A stretch of DNA of 64,000 nucleotides from Murdochiella sp. Marseille-P8839 (GTDB taxonomy: Bacteria; Bacillota; Clostridia; Tissierellales; Peptoniphilaceae), in assembly GCA_019753405.1 (NCBI GenBank), contig JAIKLF010000002.1, positions 197,985 to 261,984 of the forward strand. Direction: 5' to 3'. Below, piece by piece: positions 9,301 through 16,897 of this stretch (position 1 is the first letter of the stretch; every line of letters begins with the position of its first letter). The notes below the pieces were generated by a model. It worked only from the letters and a program-made list of their open reading frames with translations, was not told where the DNA came from and searched no databases. Made by a program: the position numbers and the translations under genes.

Positions 9301-9465
9301 TGGTGGTGATTTAACGAAAACGCCGTACCGCCACCATCGTTTTTGCCCTCGGCGATGGTGGTGATTTGGCGAAAATGCTATACCACCACCATCGTTTGTG
9401 CCTTTGACAGTGGTGGTGGTACGACGATAACGCACTTTCCTCACCATCGCTGCAATATGGAAATA
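9301..9465. repeat. Three-unit tandem repeat, period 55 bp, with internal dyads
   Basis: TGGTGGTG occurs at 9301, 9356 and 9411, spaced by exactly 55 bases, and the rest of each unit is similar (GAAAA-CGC/TGC centre, then ACC-CCACCATCG). Each unit contains an inverted repeat: TGGTGGT with ACCACCA in unit 2, with one G-T pair in unit 1 and a mismatch in unit 3. No open frame runs through it. It may be an array of binding sites or of RNA hairpins. Confidence 0.75.
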
Positions 9466-9591
9466 GCTTGCAGTTGGCGGTTAGACAGCACCTTATTACT
9501 ATAGAGAGGCTCCGAAAGAGAGACTCCGAAACGTGTACATTTGTAAATGATGTGAGATCAAAAACGGGAGATAGAATTTTCTATATGTTAT

Positions 9592-9634
9592 CCTATTGAT
9601 GGCGAGTTAACCCACCATCAATAGGGGGCGTTTT
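9592..9634 (+). terminator. Terminator-like palindrome
   Basis: Perfect 11-bp stem CCTATTGATGG / CCATCAATAGG, 12-base loop, followed by GGGCGTTTTT. No coding gene is seen upstream for over 350 bases, so it may end an untranslated transcript or be a remnant of a mobile element. Confidence 0.5.
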
Positions 9635-10029
9635 TCCATGTATGTTAACCACCCTAAGGTCTGCATAGGAAGCCGATTCGATTTATATCAATAGCACTTC
9701 ATTTGTACCGGCAAATCCTCGTAGCTGTAGAAAGACAAGCACGAATAGAAGCGTTCGTTGTTATTACGATGACTCCGCTCCGCACTGTAATAGGAAGATT
9801 GCTCGCGGAAACCGAAAATCCGGAACGATGGGTTTCAACGGCATTGAAATCTCGTTGCCAAAACATGTGGCAGATACCGCTGCGTTTTTGCTATACTGGT
9901 TGACGTAGAGAGAATCCTTTCTTGGTTTGGCTGATACTTTCATTGCACAGGACTTCTCACTATATTTTTTCTTCGTGGTCTCACATCAATTGTATTTCTA
10001 CATTCATGAGAAAAATAGGGATAGGAAGA

Positions 10030-10057
10030 TTGTGTTTTTAGCCAGATTTATTAGAAT
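10030..10057 (+). promoter_or_regulatory. Candidate promoter for cas3
   Basis: TTGTGT (-35) and TAGAAT (-10) separated by 16 bases, about 50 bases upstream of the cas3 start, which has a strong AAGGAGG site. Confidence 0.45.
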
Positions 10058-10103
10058 TAGAGATGAAAAGGTTTACGCATAAATCATTCTCTAAGGAGGG
10101 CTT

Positions 10104-12527
10104 ATGCTTCTCGCACATAAAAATCAGAAGAGCGGAGCAGTTCAATCATTGGAAGAACATCTCCTGCATACGGCATCACTTTGTGCGGAATTGGGACGTG
10201 AAGTAGAGTTAGAGCACTTTTCCTTTTTGCTTGGACTTTTGCATGATTTTGGAAAACGCAGTAAAGCATTTCAACATAAAATACAAGAAAACACAAACGA
10301 TAAAGTGGTGCACTCAAATGAAGGGGCAACCATATTTTTCTTTTCTTGCCAAGATCTTGATATTATGAAGTTTGCAGAAAAAGATATTTGCCAAGCTTTT
10401 GTGGAAATTGGTTGCTATGTCATTACGGCGCATCATGGACTTTATGATATTCCAAAACAAGATAAAGAACAGCACTGGAGCAGTGCTGTTCTTTTACGTT
10501 CGTCGCGTGATAAAGAACACCCGAGCGAGGAAGCCATGCGTTTATTGCAAGACATTTATGTAAAGAGCGATTATGGCAAGACGGAGAGCTGGGATGCTTG
10601 TTTAACCCACGCACTGCGCGAATTTAAAGAAAAATATAGAATCCTTACAGAATTGGCAAAAAAATTTTCAACGGAAGACGAAGAAACGGCGTTATCTTTT
10701 TATTTAGGCCTTTTTGTTCGTCTGCTACTCTCTATACTGAAGCGCGCAGATGTTTTTGACACCATTAATGCCTTTGGCCCCATCATTCATAAAACGGAAG
10801 CAGATCCGGCATTATTTGAAAAGTATTCTTATCGTGTTGAAGAGCGTTATGCCCAATTTCCAAAACCGGAAAGTCCAATCAATAAGGCAAGGGCATTTAT
10901 CGCCTCTGAAGCGAAACGGAATGGACAAATTTTTCCTTCCGGTATTTATAAATTCAATGTGCCGACCGGAGCCGGCAAAACATTAGCTTCCTTGTCTTAT
11001 GCTGTGGAACAACTCCAACATTGCGAAAAAAAGAAAATGCTTTATGCGACAGCATTTCTTTCTGTGCTTGAACAAAATGCAGCTGAAATCCGTTCCGTTC
11101 TGGGGGAAGAAGGGGTTTTAGAACATCATTCGAACATTGTCGACGAACGACCTCATCAAGATGAAACGGAAGCTGAGAGCGTGGAAAATACGCAGGCGGA
11201 ATACCTGCTGAATACATGGGATGCACCGGTTGTTTTGACAACGATGGTACAATTTTTTAACACTTTACTGAAACAAAAAGCCTCTAATATTATGCGTTTT
11301 TCCAATCTGGCGAATAGCGTGATTATTTTAGATGAAGTCCAGTCGCTTCCTTTAGAAGTTACCTATCTGTTCAATTTGACATTAAACTTCTTAGCACATG
11401 TGATGCATTGTAATCTTGTGCTTTGTACAGCAACACAACCCTTATATAATGCAAAAGCGATAGCCCATCGGATGGCGTATCATTCACAAGAAAGCGAAGA
11501 AGAAATAGCCGTACTTTCCGAAGCACAACGCTTGAGTTTTAAACGCGTCCATATTTTAAAATTGAATGAGGAAAAAAGATTTCAAACATTGGATGATCTA
11601 TATGACTTTTTGCAAGAATGTGCAGACAAGTCCCGCCTGGTTATCGTAAATACTAAAAAAGCTGCACTCATGATATACAAAGCTGTGAAAGACATTTCTC
11701 CTGAAAACGCTTTTTATCTCAGTACCGATCTTTGCGCAGCACACCGTCATGACGTATTTCAAACGATGCATCAAAAGCTGAAGGAAAAAGAGCCTATTCT
11801 TTGTGTCAGCACACAGTTAATAGAGGCAGGGGTTGATGTGGACTTTGCCGTAGTCGTCCGCTCATTGGCAGGTATTGACTCCATTGTTCAAGCCGCGGGA
11901 CGGTGCAATCGCGAGGGAAAACGAGACAGTGGAGAGATGAAACTGATCAACCTGCCGAGCGGAATTGAAAATCTCAAATCGTTGGAATCGATCGAAAGAA
12001 AGAAAAGTATTACGAGGCAGCTTCTGTTTAAACAGAAGGGTGAATTGGATATTCTGCAATTCAATGACACATTTTTCAAGAAATACTTTAGCGAGGCTCC
12101 GATTGAAATGACGTATCCCTTAGAGAAGGAAAACAGCTCATTGCTGCAATGGCTTTCAAAAGGGAAAAATTACGGTCTTAATACATGCCTGCGACAGAGC
12201 TTCTTAGCGGCAGGAAGTGAATTTGCTTTAATTAAAGACGAGGCGAAACATGCCATCGTTTATTATCGAGATTCGGAACCCATGATAGAGGAACTGATAG
12301 AATTGGCGGCGAAATATGAAGAGAATTACGATGCCGAGTCATTATCACAACTTCGCTATTTACTAAAAAAGCTGCAGCTCTATACAGTTCCTGTGTATAA
12401 AAATGAGCTGCAGAAAGGGGCTTACTTGAGCTTGCTTCATGGACGTATATGGATTCTGCCAAAACCATACTACAAGCCTTTATATGGAAAAGCGCATGAC
12501 GAGGATGCGCAGGTACTTCTGTTGTGA
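10104..12527 (+). CDS. cas3: CRISPR-associated helicase/nuclease Cas3 (type I-C)
   Basis: Cas3 is recruited by Cascade to R-looped target DNA, nicks it and degrades it processively. The 807-residue protein has an N-terminal HD nuclease domain (EEHLLHTASLC, LLHDFGKRSKAFQ near residue 50, TAHHGLYD) and an SF2 helicase: Walker A PTGAGKT at 288-294, motif II DEVQ at 410-413, SLPLEVTYLF, ATQPLYN, motif V STQLIEAGVDVDF and motif VI AAGRCNREG. No truncation is seen. It is separated from cas5c by 170 bases that contain a palindrome, a crRNA-like element on the minus strand and the promoter of the rest of the operon, so cas3 is probably transcribed independently. Confidence 0.96.
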   Translation: MLLAHKNQKSGAVQSLEEHLLHTASLCAELGREVELEHFSFLLGLLHDFGKRSKAFQHKIQENTNDKVVHSNEGATIFFFSCQDLDIMKFAEKDICQAFVEIGCYVITAHHGLYDIPKQDKEQHWSSAVLLRSSRDKEHPSEEAMRLLQDIYVKSDYGKTESWDACLTHALREFKEKYRILTELAKKFSTEDEETALSFYLGLFVRLLLSILKRADVFDTINAFGPIIHKTEADPALFEKYSYRVEERYAQFPKPESPINKARAFIASEAKRNGQIFPSGIYKFNVPTGAGKTLASLSYAVEQLQHCEKKKMLYATAFLSVLEQNAAEIRSVLGEEGVLEHHSNIVDERPHQDETEAESVENTQAEYLLNTWDAPVVLTTMVQFFNTLLKQKASNIMRFSNLANSVIILDEVQSLPLEVTYLFNLTLNFLAHVMHCNLVLCTATQPLYNAKAIAHRMAYHSQESEEEIAVLSEAQRLSFKRVHILKLNEEKRFQTLDDLYDFLQECADKSRLVIVNTKKAALMIYKAVKDISPENAFYLSTDLCAAHRHDVFQTMHQKLKEKEPILCVSTQLIEAGVDVDFAVVVRSLAGIDSIVQAAGRCNREGKRDSGEMKLINLPSGIENLKSLESIERKKSITRQLLFKQKGELDILQFNDTFFKKYFSEAPIEMTYPLEKENSSLLQWLSKGKNYGLNTCLRQSFLAAGSEFALIKDEAKHAIVYYRDSEPMIEELIELAAKYEENYDAESLSQLRYLLKKLQLYTVPVYKNELQKGAYLSLLHGRIWILPKPYYKPLYGKAHDEDAQVLLL

Positions 12528-12556
12528 CGAAACTTATAGGAAAAAATTTCGTCACC
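12528..12556. promoter_or_regulatory. Hairpin at the cas3 3' end
   Basis: GTGACGAAA ... TTTCGTCAC forms a perfect 9-bp stem that begins within the cas3 stop region. There is no T-run, so termination would be weak in the + direction. On the minus strand the same hairpin lies directly after the crRNA-like element and could define or protect its 3' end. Confidence 0.5.
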
Positions 12557-12604
12557 CCAATCATATAATAAAAATTTCAATCCACATCGTCTAACGCGAT
12601 GATG
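12550..12604 (-). ncRNA. Predicted crRNA-like regulatory RNA (CreR-type) targeting the cas5c promoter
   Basis: On the minus strand the 12 bases GTGGATTGAAAT (12585 to 12574) are identical to the 3' end of the array repeat. They are preceded by a small hairpin (CATCG-CGTTAGA-CGATG) that ends exactly 11 bases before the spacer junction, as in the array repeat, so Cas5c could process it. The following bases (TTTTATTATATGATTGGGG...) act as a spacer: 11 contiguous matches, 15/16 and 17/21 overall, to the minus strand of the cas5c promoter (12671 down to 12651), next to TTC (complement of 12672-12674), the usual type I-C PAM. An extended -10 (TGGTAAAAT, 12617 to 12609) would start the RNA at the hairpin. 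Known CreR RNAs sit between cas genes and repress cas promoters through Cascade. Expression is inferred. Confidence 0.8.
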
Positions 12605-12631
12605 AATCATTTTACCACAAAAATGATTGAA
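12605..12631. promoter_or_regulatory. Inverted repeat between the crRNA-like element and the cas5c promoter
   Basis: AATCATTTT-accaca-AAAATGATT is a perfect 9-bp dyad. It overlaps the proposed extended -10 of the minus-strand crRNA-like RNA and could be an operator for it, or a weak terminator. Confidence 0.4.
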
Positions 12632-12639
12632 TTTGGTAC

Positions 12640-12667
12640 TTGAAAAATTTAAACACAATAATATAAT
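12640..12667 (+). promoter_or_regulatory. Promoter of the cas5c-cas8c-cas7c-cas4-cas1-cas2 operon
   Basis: TTGAAA (12640-12645) and a perfect TATAAT (12662-12667) with 16-base spacing. It is followed 20 bases later by AGGAGG and the cas5c start. The -10 box lies inside the segment matched by the crRNA-like spacer on the minus strand. Confidence 0.75.
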
Positions 12668-12697
12668 AAAAGAAAGATAAAAGAAAAGGAGGTAATA

Positions 12698-13429
12698 ATG
12701 GAACGTTCAAAAGATTTCTATATGCGCTTGTACGGAGACTATGCTCTCTTTACGGCGCCGGAATCAAAGGGCGGAGGGGAACGAATTTCGTATTCTGTTC
12801 CTACGCAACAAGCACTGCATGGCATCGTTGATGCCTGCTATTTCAAACCCACGATTCGAAATTGTGTGGAGGAAGTCAAAGTGATGCATCCCATTCGCAC
12901 ACACACGTTTGGCGTTCGAGCACTGTATAACAACGGCAAACCGGGCCTAAATTATGTAACAGCGCTTGAAAACGTCGAATACCTGGTGAAATTTCATTTT
13001 GAATGGAATCCGGCACGCCCAGACTTGGCCGGCGATCGTAACATGAAAAAGCACGAAGCCATTGTTGAAAGAAGCTTACGCCACGGTGGGAGAAGAGATG
13101 TTTTTTTAGGCGCCAGGGAATTTGTCGGAAACATTGAAGCACTGGACGAAGCAAGCTACCACGAAGCACAGTCTTTTTATGATGGACAAACGATTCACTT
13201 TGGGATTATGTTTCAATGCTTTGAATATCCTGAAGAATCAGGAGGAGCTTTACAGTCTTATTTTGCTCCGATCGTTATGGAAAATGGGATTATTCATTGG
13301 AAACCCAAGGAAGAATGTCCGATTCATAATACGCTGTCTGGCTATACTTTCCGAACCGCCAACGCGGTTAAAAGTGCCGAAGAGGAATGGAATGCGATGA
13401 CCGCGTTTTTTAAAGAGGGGCGATTATGA
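12698..13429 (+). CDS. cas5c: Type I-C Cas5 (pre-crRNA endoribonuclease)
   Basis: In type I-C systems, which lack Cas6, Cas5c (Cas5d) cuts the pre-crRNA at the 3' base of the repeat hairpin, stays bound to the 11-nt 5' handle and joins Cascade. The 243-residue protein starts with the ferredoxin-like fold (MRLYGDYALFTAPESKGGGE, YSVPTQQALHGIVDACY), as in the family, and shows conserved FGVRALYNNGKPG and FLGAREFVGNIEAL segments. An AAGGAGG site precedes ATG 12698. It overlaps cas8c by 4 bases (ATGA). Confidence 0.94.
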   Translation: MERSKDFYMRLYGDYALFTAPESKGGGERISYSVPTQQALHGIVDACYFKPTIRNCVEEVKVMHPIRTHTFGVRALYNNGKPGLNYVTALENVEYLVKFHFEWNPARPDLAGDRNMKKHEAIVERSLRHGGRRDVFLGAREFVGNIEALDEASYHEAQSFYDGQTIHFGIMFQCFEYPEESGGALQSYFAPIVMENGIIHWKPKEECPIHNTLSGYTFRTANAVKSAEEEWNAMTAFFKEGRL

Positions 13430-15372
13430 GCGTATTCACCGATTTATATAAAGCCTACGAACAAGCCGAACAGGAAGGATTGGTAGATAACCGAAAAGAA
13501 ATGGTTAAAGTTCTACCCATCTATCACGCTTCGATGACGGTTCGGGATGATAAGTCTACCAGCCCTAAAGTTCTGCAAGTCATTTTAAGCGATGATGCAG
13601 AAGTAATCGATGCCATGTTTGCTACGCCGATGACAACTCTGATTTTTCCTGTCACTCGAGATTCGGTTGCCCGTTCCGGATCAAATCCGCCGCCACATCC
13701 TTTGACGGACAAACTATCCTATGTTTTAGCGGGTAGCGATGAAGAAAAACATGAAGCATATCTTGATATCTTACAGCAATTTTACGAACATGCAGATGAT
13801 GAAAAGGTACAGCACTTTTTAAAAATCATCTTGATGTTCGCACGCAAGCCGGATGCTCTCGATGAAATTCTTCCCTGCCTATTTGCTACGTATGAAGTAC
13901 ATGAGGGGACGAAAGGCAAAGGATTAGACATCATAGATACTTCAGAGGAAAAAGCGAAATCTTACAACTCGGAAAGCATTTTTGTTGAATTTGCTGTTTC
14001 ATCTTTGGAGGAGGAACGCACCCTTTCTGTCACAAACTATGTTGAACTGCATCGAGCCTATATTCGTTACTATGAAAAACAGGCGAAGCAGGAGGATATG
14101 GGAGTATGTAATATCAGCGGTGAATATCAGGAGCTTACGGACAAACACCGTGGCCTTCTGGGAAACGCCAAATTAATTTCTGTCAGCAATTCCAAAGAAA
14201 CCTATTTTGGTCGCTTCCAAAAGGGCTCGGATATCTTGCGCGTCGGCAGGGAAACTTCAGAAAAAATCCATTTGGCACTTAAGTTTTTTCTCGAGAACCC
14301 CAAGTCTTCTCTTTGGCTGGGAGAACAACAGTTCCTTATCAATTGGTTTACGGATGACTTCACCAATGAACGTGATTTTAAAGTAACAGCTCAAGATAAT
14401 CCCGAAGCCTTTACCGGAAAAGAAGGTGAAGAAAATATCAAAAGAGAAATTATTACCGATCAAAATGCCGAGTTTACCAAATCTTATTTGATAGGGAAAT
14501 CCACACTGGATCCGGACAATTACTATACTGCCATGATCTTAGACAAGGCAAGTAATGGACGTATTTCGATCAAATATTATACAAGGGTACGCACGAGCCA
14601 GCTCATCGATCGTCTATGCCAATGGCAGACCGATTATTCATGGAAAAAATACAATGCCAAGGAGAAGAAATGGGTCATTGCTAGTCCTCCGCATCTTCAG
14701 TTGATATATACCGCTTACGGTATTGAACGTGATGAAATGTTGCAGGTTGATAAGGACTCTTATTTAAAGGACCTCAATCGAAAGCTCATAGTCAATATGC
14801 TGGAGGGGCGTGGCATCAACAAAGGAATGATTCAAGCTTTAAAACTCAATATTCGGCAACGCTTAAAGTACGCCAATTACAAAAACTGGCGCCAGGTACT
14901 TTATGTTGCACTGGCAGTTTTAAGCAAAGGGCACAAGGAGGAATGGTATATGAGACCAGCAGAAAAACAGTCCTATTCCTATCTGTATGGGAGGTTGCTC
15001 GCCATTTATGAGATGACAGAAGCCAGTCTGTACAGTATGGATACGAAAGAAGCAAACGCGGCAAATCCTGGGGGCGAAACAAAAAAATCGAATTATCGTC
15101 TGACCAATGCGGAAAGACTGTGGACTGCCTATGTTAATGCCCCATTCAGCACGCTGAAGCTATTGGACACCAAAACAAAAGTATACGAAAGAAAACTCAA
15201 AACCGATCATCCGGGGATGCTCATCAAATTGCAGAAACAGAAGGATGAAATCTTTCGTTTATTAGATCCGATCCAAGAGAAGGCTCAAAATCCGAATAAA
15301 GCATTGGATTCCGAATTTATTTTTGGTTACCAGGCACAAAAAGCAGCACTGTACGCTAAGGAGGAAAAGTAA
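13426..15372 (+). CDS. cas8c: Type I-C Cascade large subunit Cas8c (Csd1)
   Basis: Csd1/Cas8c is the PAM-reading large subunit of type I-C Cascade. The 648-residue length and the start (FTDLYKAYEQAEQEGLV, LPIYHASMTVRD) fit the family, as do CNISGEYQELTDKHRG and the internal SNSKETYFGRFQ stretch. The C-terminal helical part (LWTAYVNAPFSTLKLLD), which provides the small-subunit-like function by internal translation in some systems, is intact. It is coupled on both sides (ATGA with cas5c; one-base overlap with cas7c). Confidence 0.93.
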   Translation: MSVFTDLYKAYEQAEQEGLVDNRKEMVKVLPIYHASMTVRDDKSTSPKVLQVILSDDAEVIDAMFATPMTTLIFPVTRDSVARSGSNPPPHPLTDKLSYVLAGSDEEKHEAYLDILQQFYEHADDEKVQHFLKIILMFARKPDALDEILPCLFATYEVHEGTKGKGLDIIDTSEEKAKSYNSESIFVEFAVSSLEEERTLSVTNYVELHRAYIRYYEKQAKQEDMGVCNISGEYQELTDKHRGLLGNAKLISVSNSKETYFGRFQKGSDILRVGRETSEKIHLALKFFLENPKSSLWLGEQQFLINWFTDDFTNERDFKVTAQDNPEAFTGKEGEENIKREIITDQNAEFTKSYLIGKSTLDPDNYYTAMILDKASNGRISIKYYTRVRTSQLIDRLCQWQTDYSWKKYNAKEKKWVIASPPHLQLIYTAYGIERDEMLQVDKDSYLKDLNRKLIVNMLEGRGINKGMIQALKLNIRQRLKYANYKNWRQVLYVALAVLSKGHKEEWYMRPAEKQSYSYLYGRLLAIYEMTEASLYSMDTKEANAANPGGETKKSNYRLTNAERLWTAYVNAPFSTLKLLDTKTKVYERKLKTDHPGMLIKLQKQKDEIFRLLDPIQEKAQNPNKALDSEFIFGYQAQKAALYAKEEK

Positions 15373-16208
15373 TGAACAAAGTAGATTTTATTGTAACTGT
15401 CGTCGTAAGAAATGCTAACCCTAATGGTGATCCACTTGCGGGAAACATGCCACGAACAGATTCTTTCGGCTATGGCGAGATCTCTGATGTTTGCATTAAA
15501 AGAAAAATACGAAACCGCTATCAGGACTTTGGCAATGATATTTTTGTAAAAGCAAAGGAACGTATTGATGACGACTGTGATTCTTTAGAAAAACGTTATA
15601 AAAAACACTTTAAGTCAAGTGATTCAGATGAGGATATTGAAAAAGGATTCAATGAAAAATGGATTGATGTTCGAGCCTTTGGACAAGTAATAACATATGT
15701 TAGTAAGTCGATTGGTATTCGTGGTGCTGTTTCTATCGGTATGGCTAAATCATTACGTCCTATAGAAATATCAAGCCTTCAAATTACCAAGAGCACAAAC
15801 GGAATGGATAAAGGAAAGAATGGAAAATCAAAAGATACTATGGGTATGAAGCACTCGGTCGATTTTGGCGTATATGTCTTTAATGGTGCCATTAATTCGT
15901 ATTTTGCTGATAAAACTGGCTTTTCAAAAGAGGATAAAGAACAGTTGAAAGAGGCCTTGCGTACATTATTTGTCAACGATGCATCTTCTGCCCGTCCGGA
16001 CGGCTCGATGGAAGTTAAAGACATCTATTGGTTTGAGCATTCCTGTCCAATCGGCGATGTATCCAGCGCAAAAATTCGAGAACTGCTGGAATATGAAGAG
16101 AATGCCACGGCAAAAAATTATGAGGATTATCAGATTCATCTTAACGAAGAAAAGCTGCACGAATACGAGGAGAAGGGATTGCGCTGCGAAAAAATTGAGG
16201 GCATCTGA
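15372..16208 (+). CDS. cas7c: Type I-C Cascade backbone subunit Cas7c (Csd2)
   Basis: Cas7c polymerises along the crRNA spacer to form the Cascade backbone. The 278-residue protein shows the family start VDFIVTVVVRNANPNGDPLAG, DVCIKRKIRNRYQDFG, WIDVRAFGQVITY and the typical GAVSIGMAKSLRPIEI core. The MKHSVDFGVYVFNGAINSYF strand and the C-terminal DASSARPDGSMEVKDIYWFE complete it. Its base composition is noticeably AT-richer than the flanking housekeeping genes, as for the whole locus, consistent with horizontal origin. Confidence 0.95.
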   Translation: MNKVDFIVTVVVRNANPNGDPLAGNMPRTDSFGYGEISDVCIKRKIRNRYQDFGNDIFVKAKERIDDDCDSLEKRYKKHFKSSDSDEDIEKGFNEKWIDVRAFGQVITYVSKSIGIRGAVSIGMAKSLRPIEISSLQITKSTNGMDKGKNGKSKDTMGMKHSVDFGVYVFNGAINSYFADKTGFSKEDKEQLKEALRTLFVNDASSARPDGSMEVKDIYWFEHSCPIGDVSSAKIRELLEYEENATAKNYEDYQIHLNEEKLHEYEEKGLRCEKIEGI

Positions 16209-16210
16209 TC

Positions 16211-16897
16211 ATGTATGCTGAGGATCAGTTCCTAATGCTTAGCGGCATTCAGCACTTTTTCTTCTGTAAAAGGCAATGGGCATTGATACATCTGGAACAA
16301 CAATGGGCAGAAAACTACAGTACTGCTGAAGGCGAAATTCTTCATGAACGCGCCGATAAACCAATGCTACATGAAAAGCGCGGGGATATTTTTTATTCCC
16401 GCGCCATGCCTGTTTCTTCGGCTACTCTCGGGCTATCCGGGATTCTGGATGTCGTCCTATTTGAAAAAGACGAGGCAGGCATTTCACTCCCGCATCACAG
16501 AGGCAAATGGCGCCCTTATGTGATCGAATACAAACGTGGTAAGGAGAAACCCGATAATCGGGATAGAGTTCAATTGGGCGCAGAAGTAATGTGCCTAGAA
16601 GAGAAGCTTGGCATCGCTATAGATGCGTCGTATTTATACTATTTTAAAACGAATCGTCGTATCAATATTCCTATTGATCTTGCTTTACGCGAAGAGGTAA
16701 GGCAGCTGGCAAAAGAGATGCATGATGCATATGCATCAGGGAAAACTCCGGTGGCAGGATTTTATAAACATTGTGCATTGTGCTCATTAAGAGATGTTTG
16801 TCTGCCACGACTCACGAAGAAAAAACGATCCGTTTATAATTATTTATACGGAGTAGATAATGAAGAAGCTGTTGAACACGTTATTTGTGACACATGA
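16211..16897 (+). CDS. cas4: CRISPR-associated exonuclease Cas4
   Basis: RecB-family Fe-S nuclease that works with Cas1-Cas2 to select PAM-flanked prespacers and orient their integration. The 228-residue protein has the N-terminal Cys in FFFCKRQWALIHLEQQW, the nuclease residues in GILDVVLFE and YVIEYKRGK (the D and ExK signature), QLGAEVMCLEE (QxxxY-like helix region) and the C-terminal Cys cluster HCALCSLRDVCLPRL for the iron-sulphur cluster. Its 3' end overlaps cas1 by 38 bases, where cas1 has its own ribosome site. Confidence 0.94.
   Translation: MYAEDQFLMLSGIQHFFFCKRQWALIHLEQQWAENYSTAEGEILHERADKPMLHEKRGDIFYSRAMPVSSATLGLSGILDVVLFEKDEAGISLPHHRGKWRPYVIEYKRGKEKPDNRDRVQLGAEVMCLEEKLGIAIDASYLYYFKTNRRINIPIDLALREEVRQLAKEMHDAYASGKTPVAGFYKHCALCSLRDVCLPRLTKKKRSVYNYLYGVDNEEAVEHVICDT

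Larger units (their letters stand above)
9207..10029. other. Gene-poor region between surface protein and CRISPR locus
   Basis: More than 800 bases without a convincing gene. Besides the 55-bp repeats it holds a terminator-like palindrome (9592-9634), a 13-base near-duplication (agaggctccgaaa / gagagactccgaaa around 9512-9530) and two copies of CTAAGGTCTGC (9220s and 9650s) about 430 bases apart. A 66-codon TTG-started frame at 9703-9903 has no ribosome site and no recognisable similarity. Another frame ends with GFNGIEISLPKHVADTAAF just before TAG 9909, which looks protein-like and may be the tail of an eroded gene. Confidence 0.4.

Noticed and set aside
9831..9852. ATTGAAAT about 250 bases upstream of cas3 as a second crRNA handle
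   Set aside because: Only 8 bases match, the GTGG part and the repeat hairpin are missing, and the following bases do not match the cas3 promoter.
9703..9903. A 66-codon TTG-started frame before cas3
   Set aside because: No ribosome site and no recognisable family; kept only as a remark in the description of the gene-poor region.
12603..12697. A CreT-like toxin RNA beside the crRNA-like element
   Set aside because: The matched promoter leads directly to the cas5c ribosome site with no room for a separate small toxin gene, so a cas-regulating role fits better than a toxin-antitoxin one.
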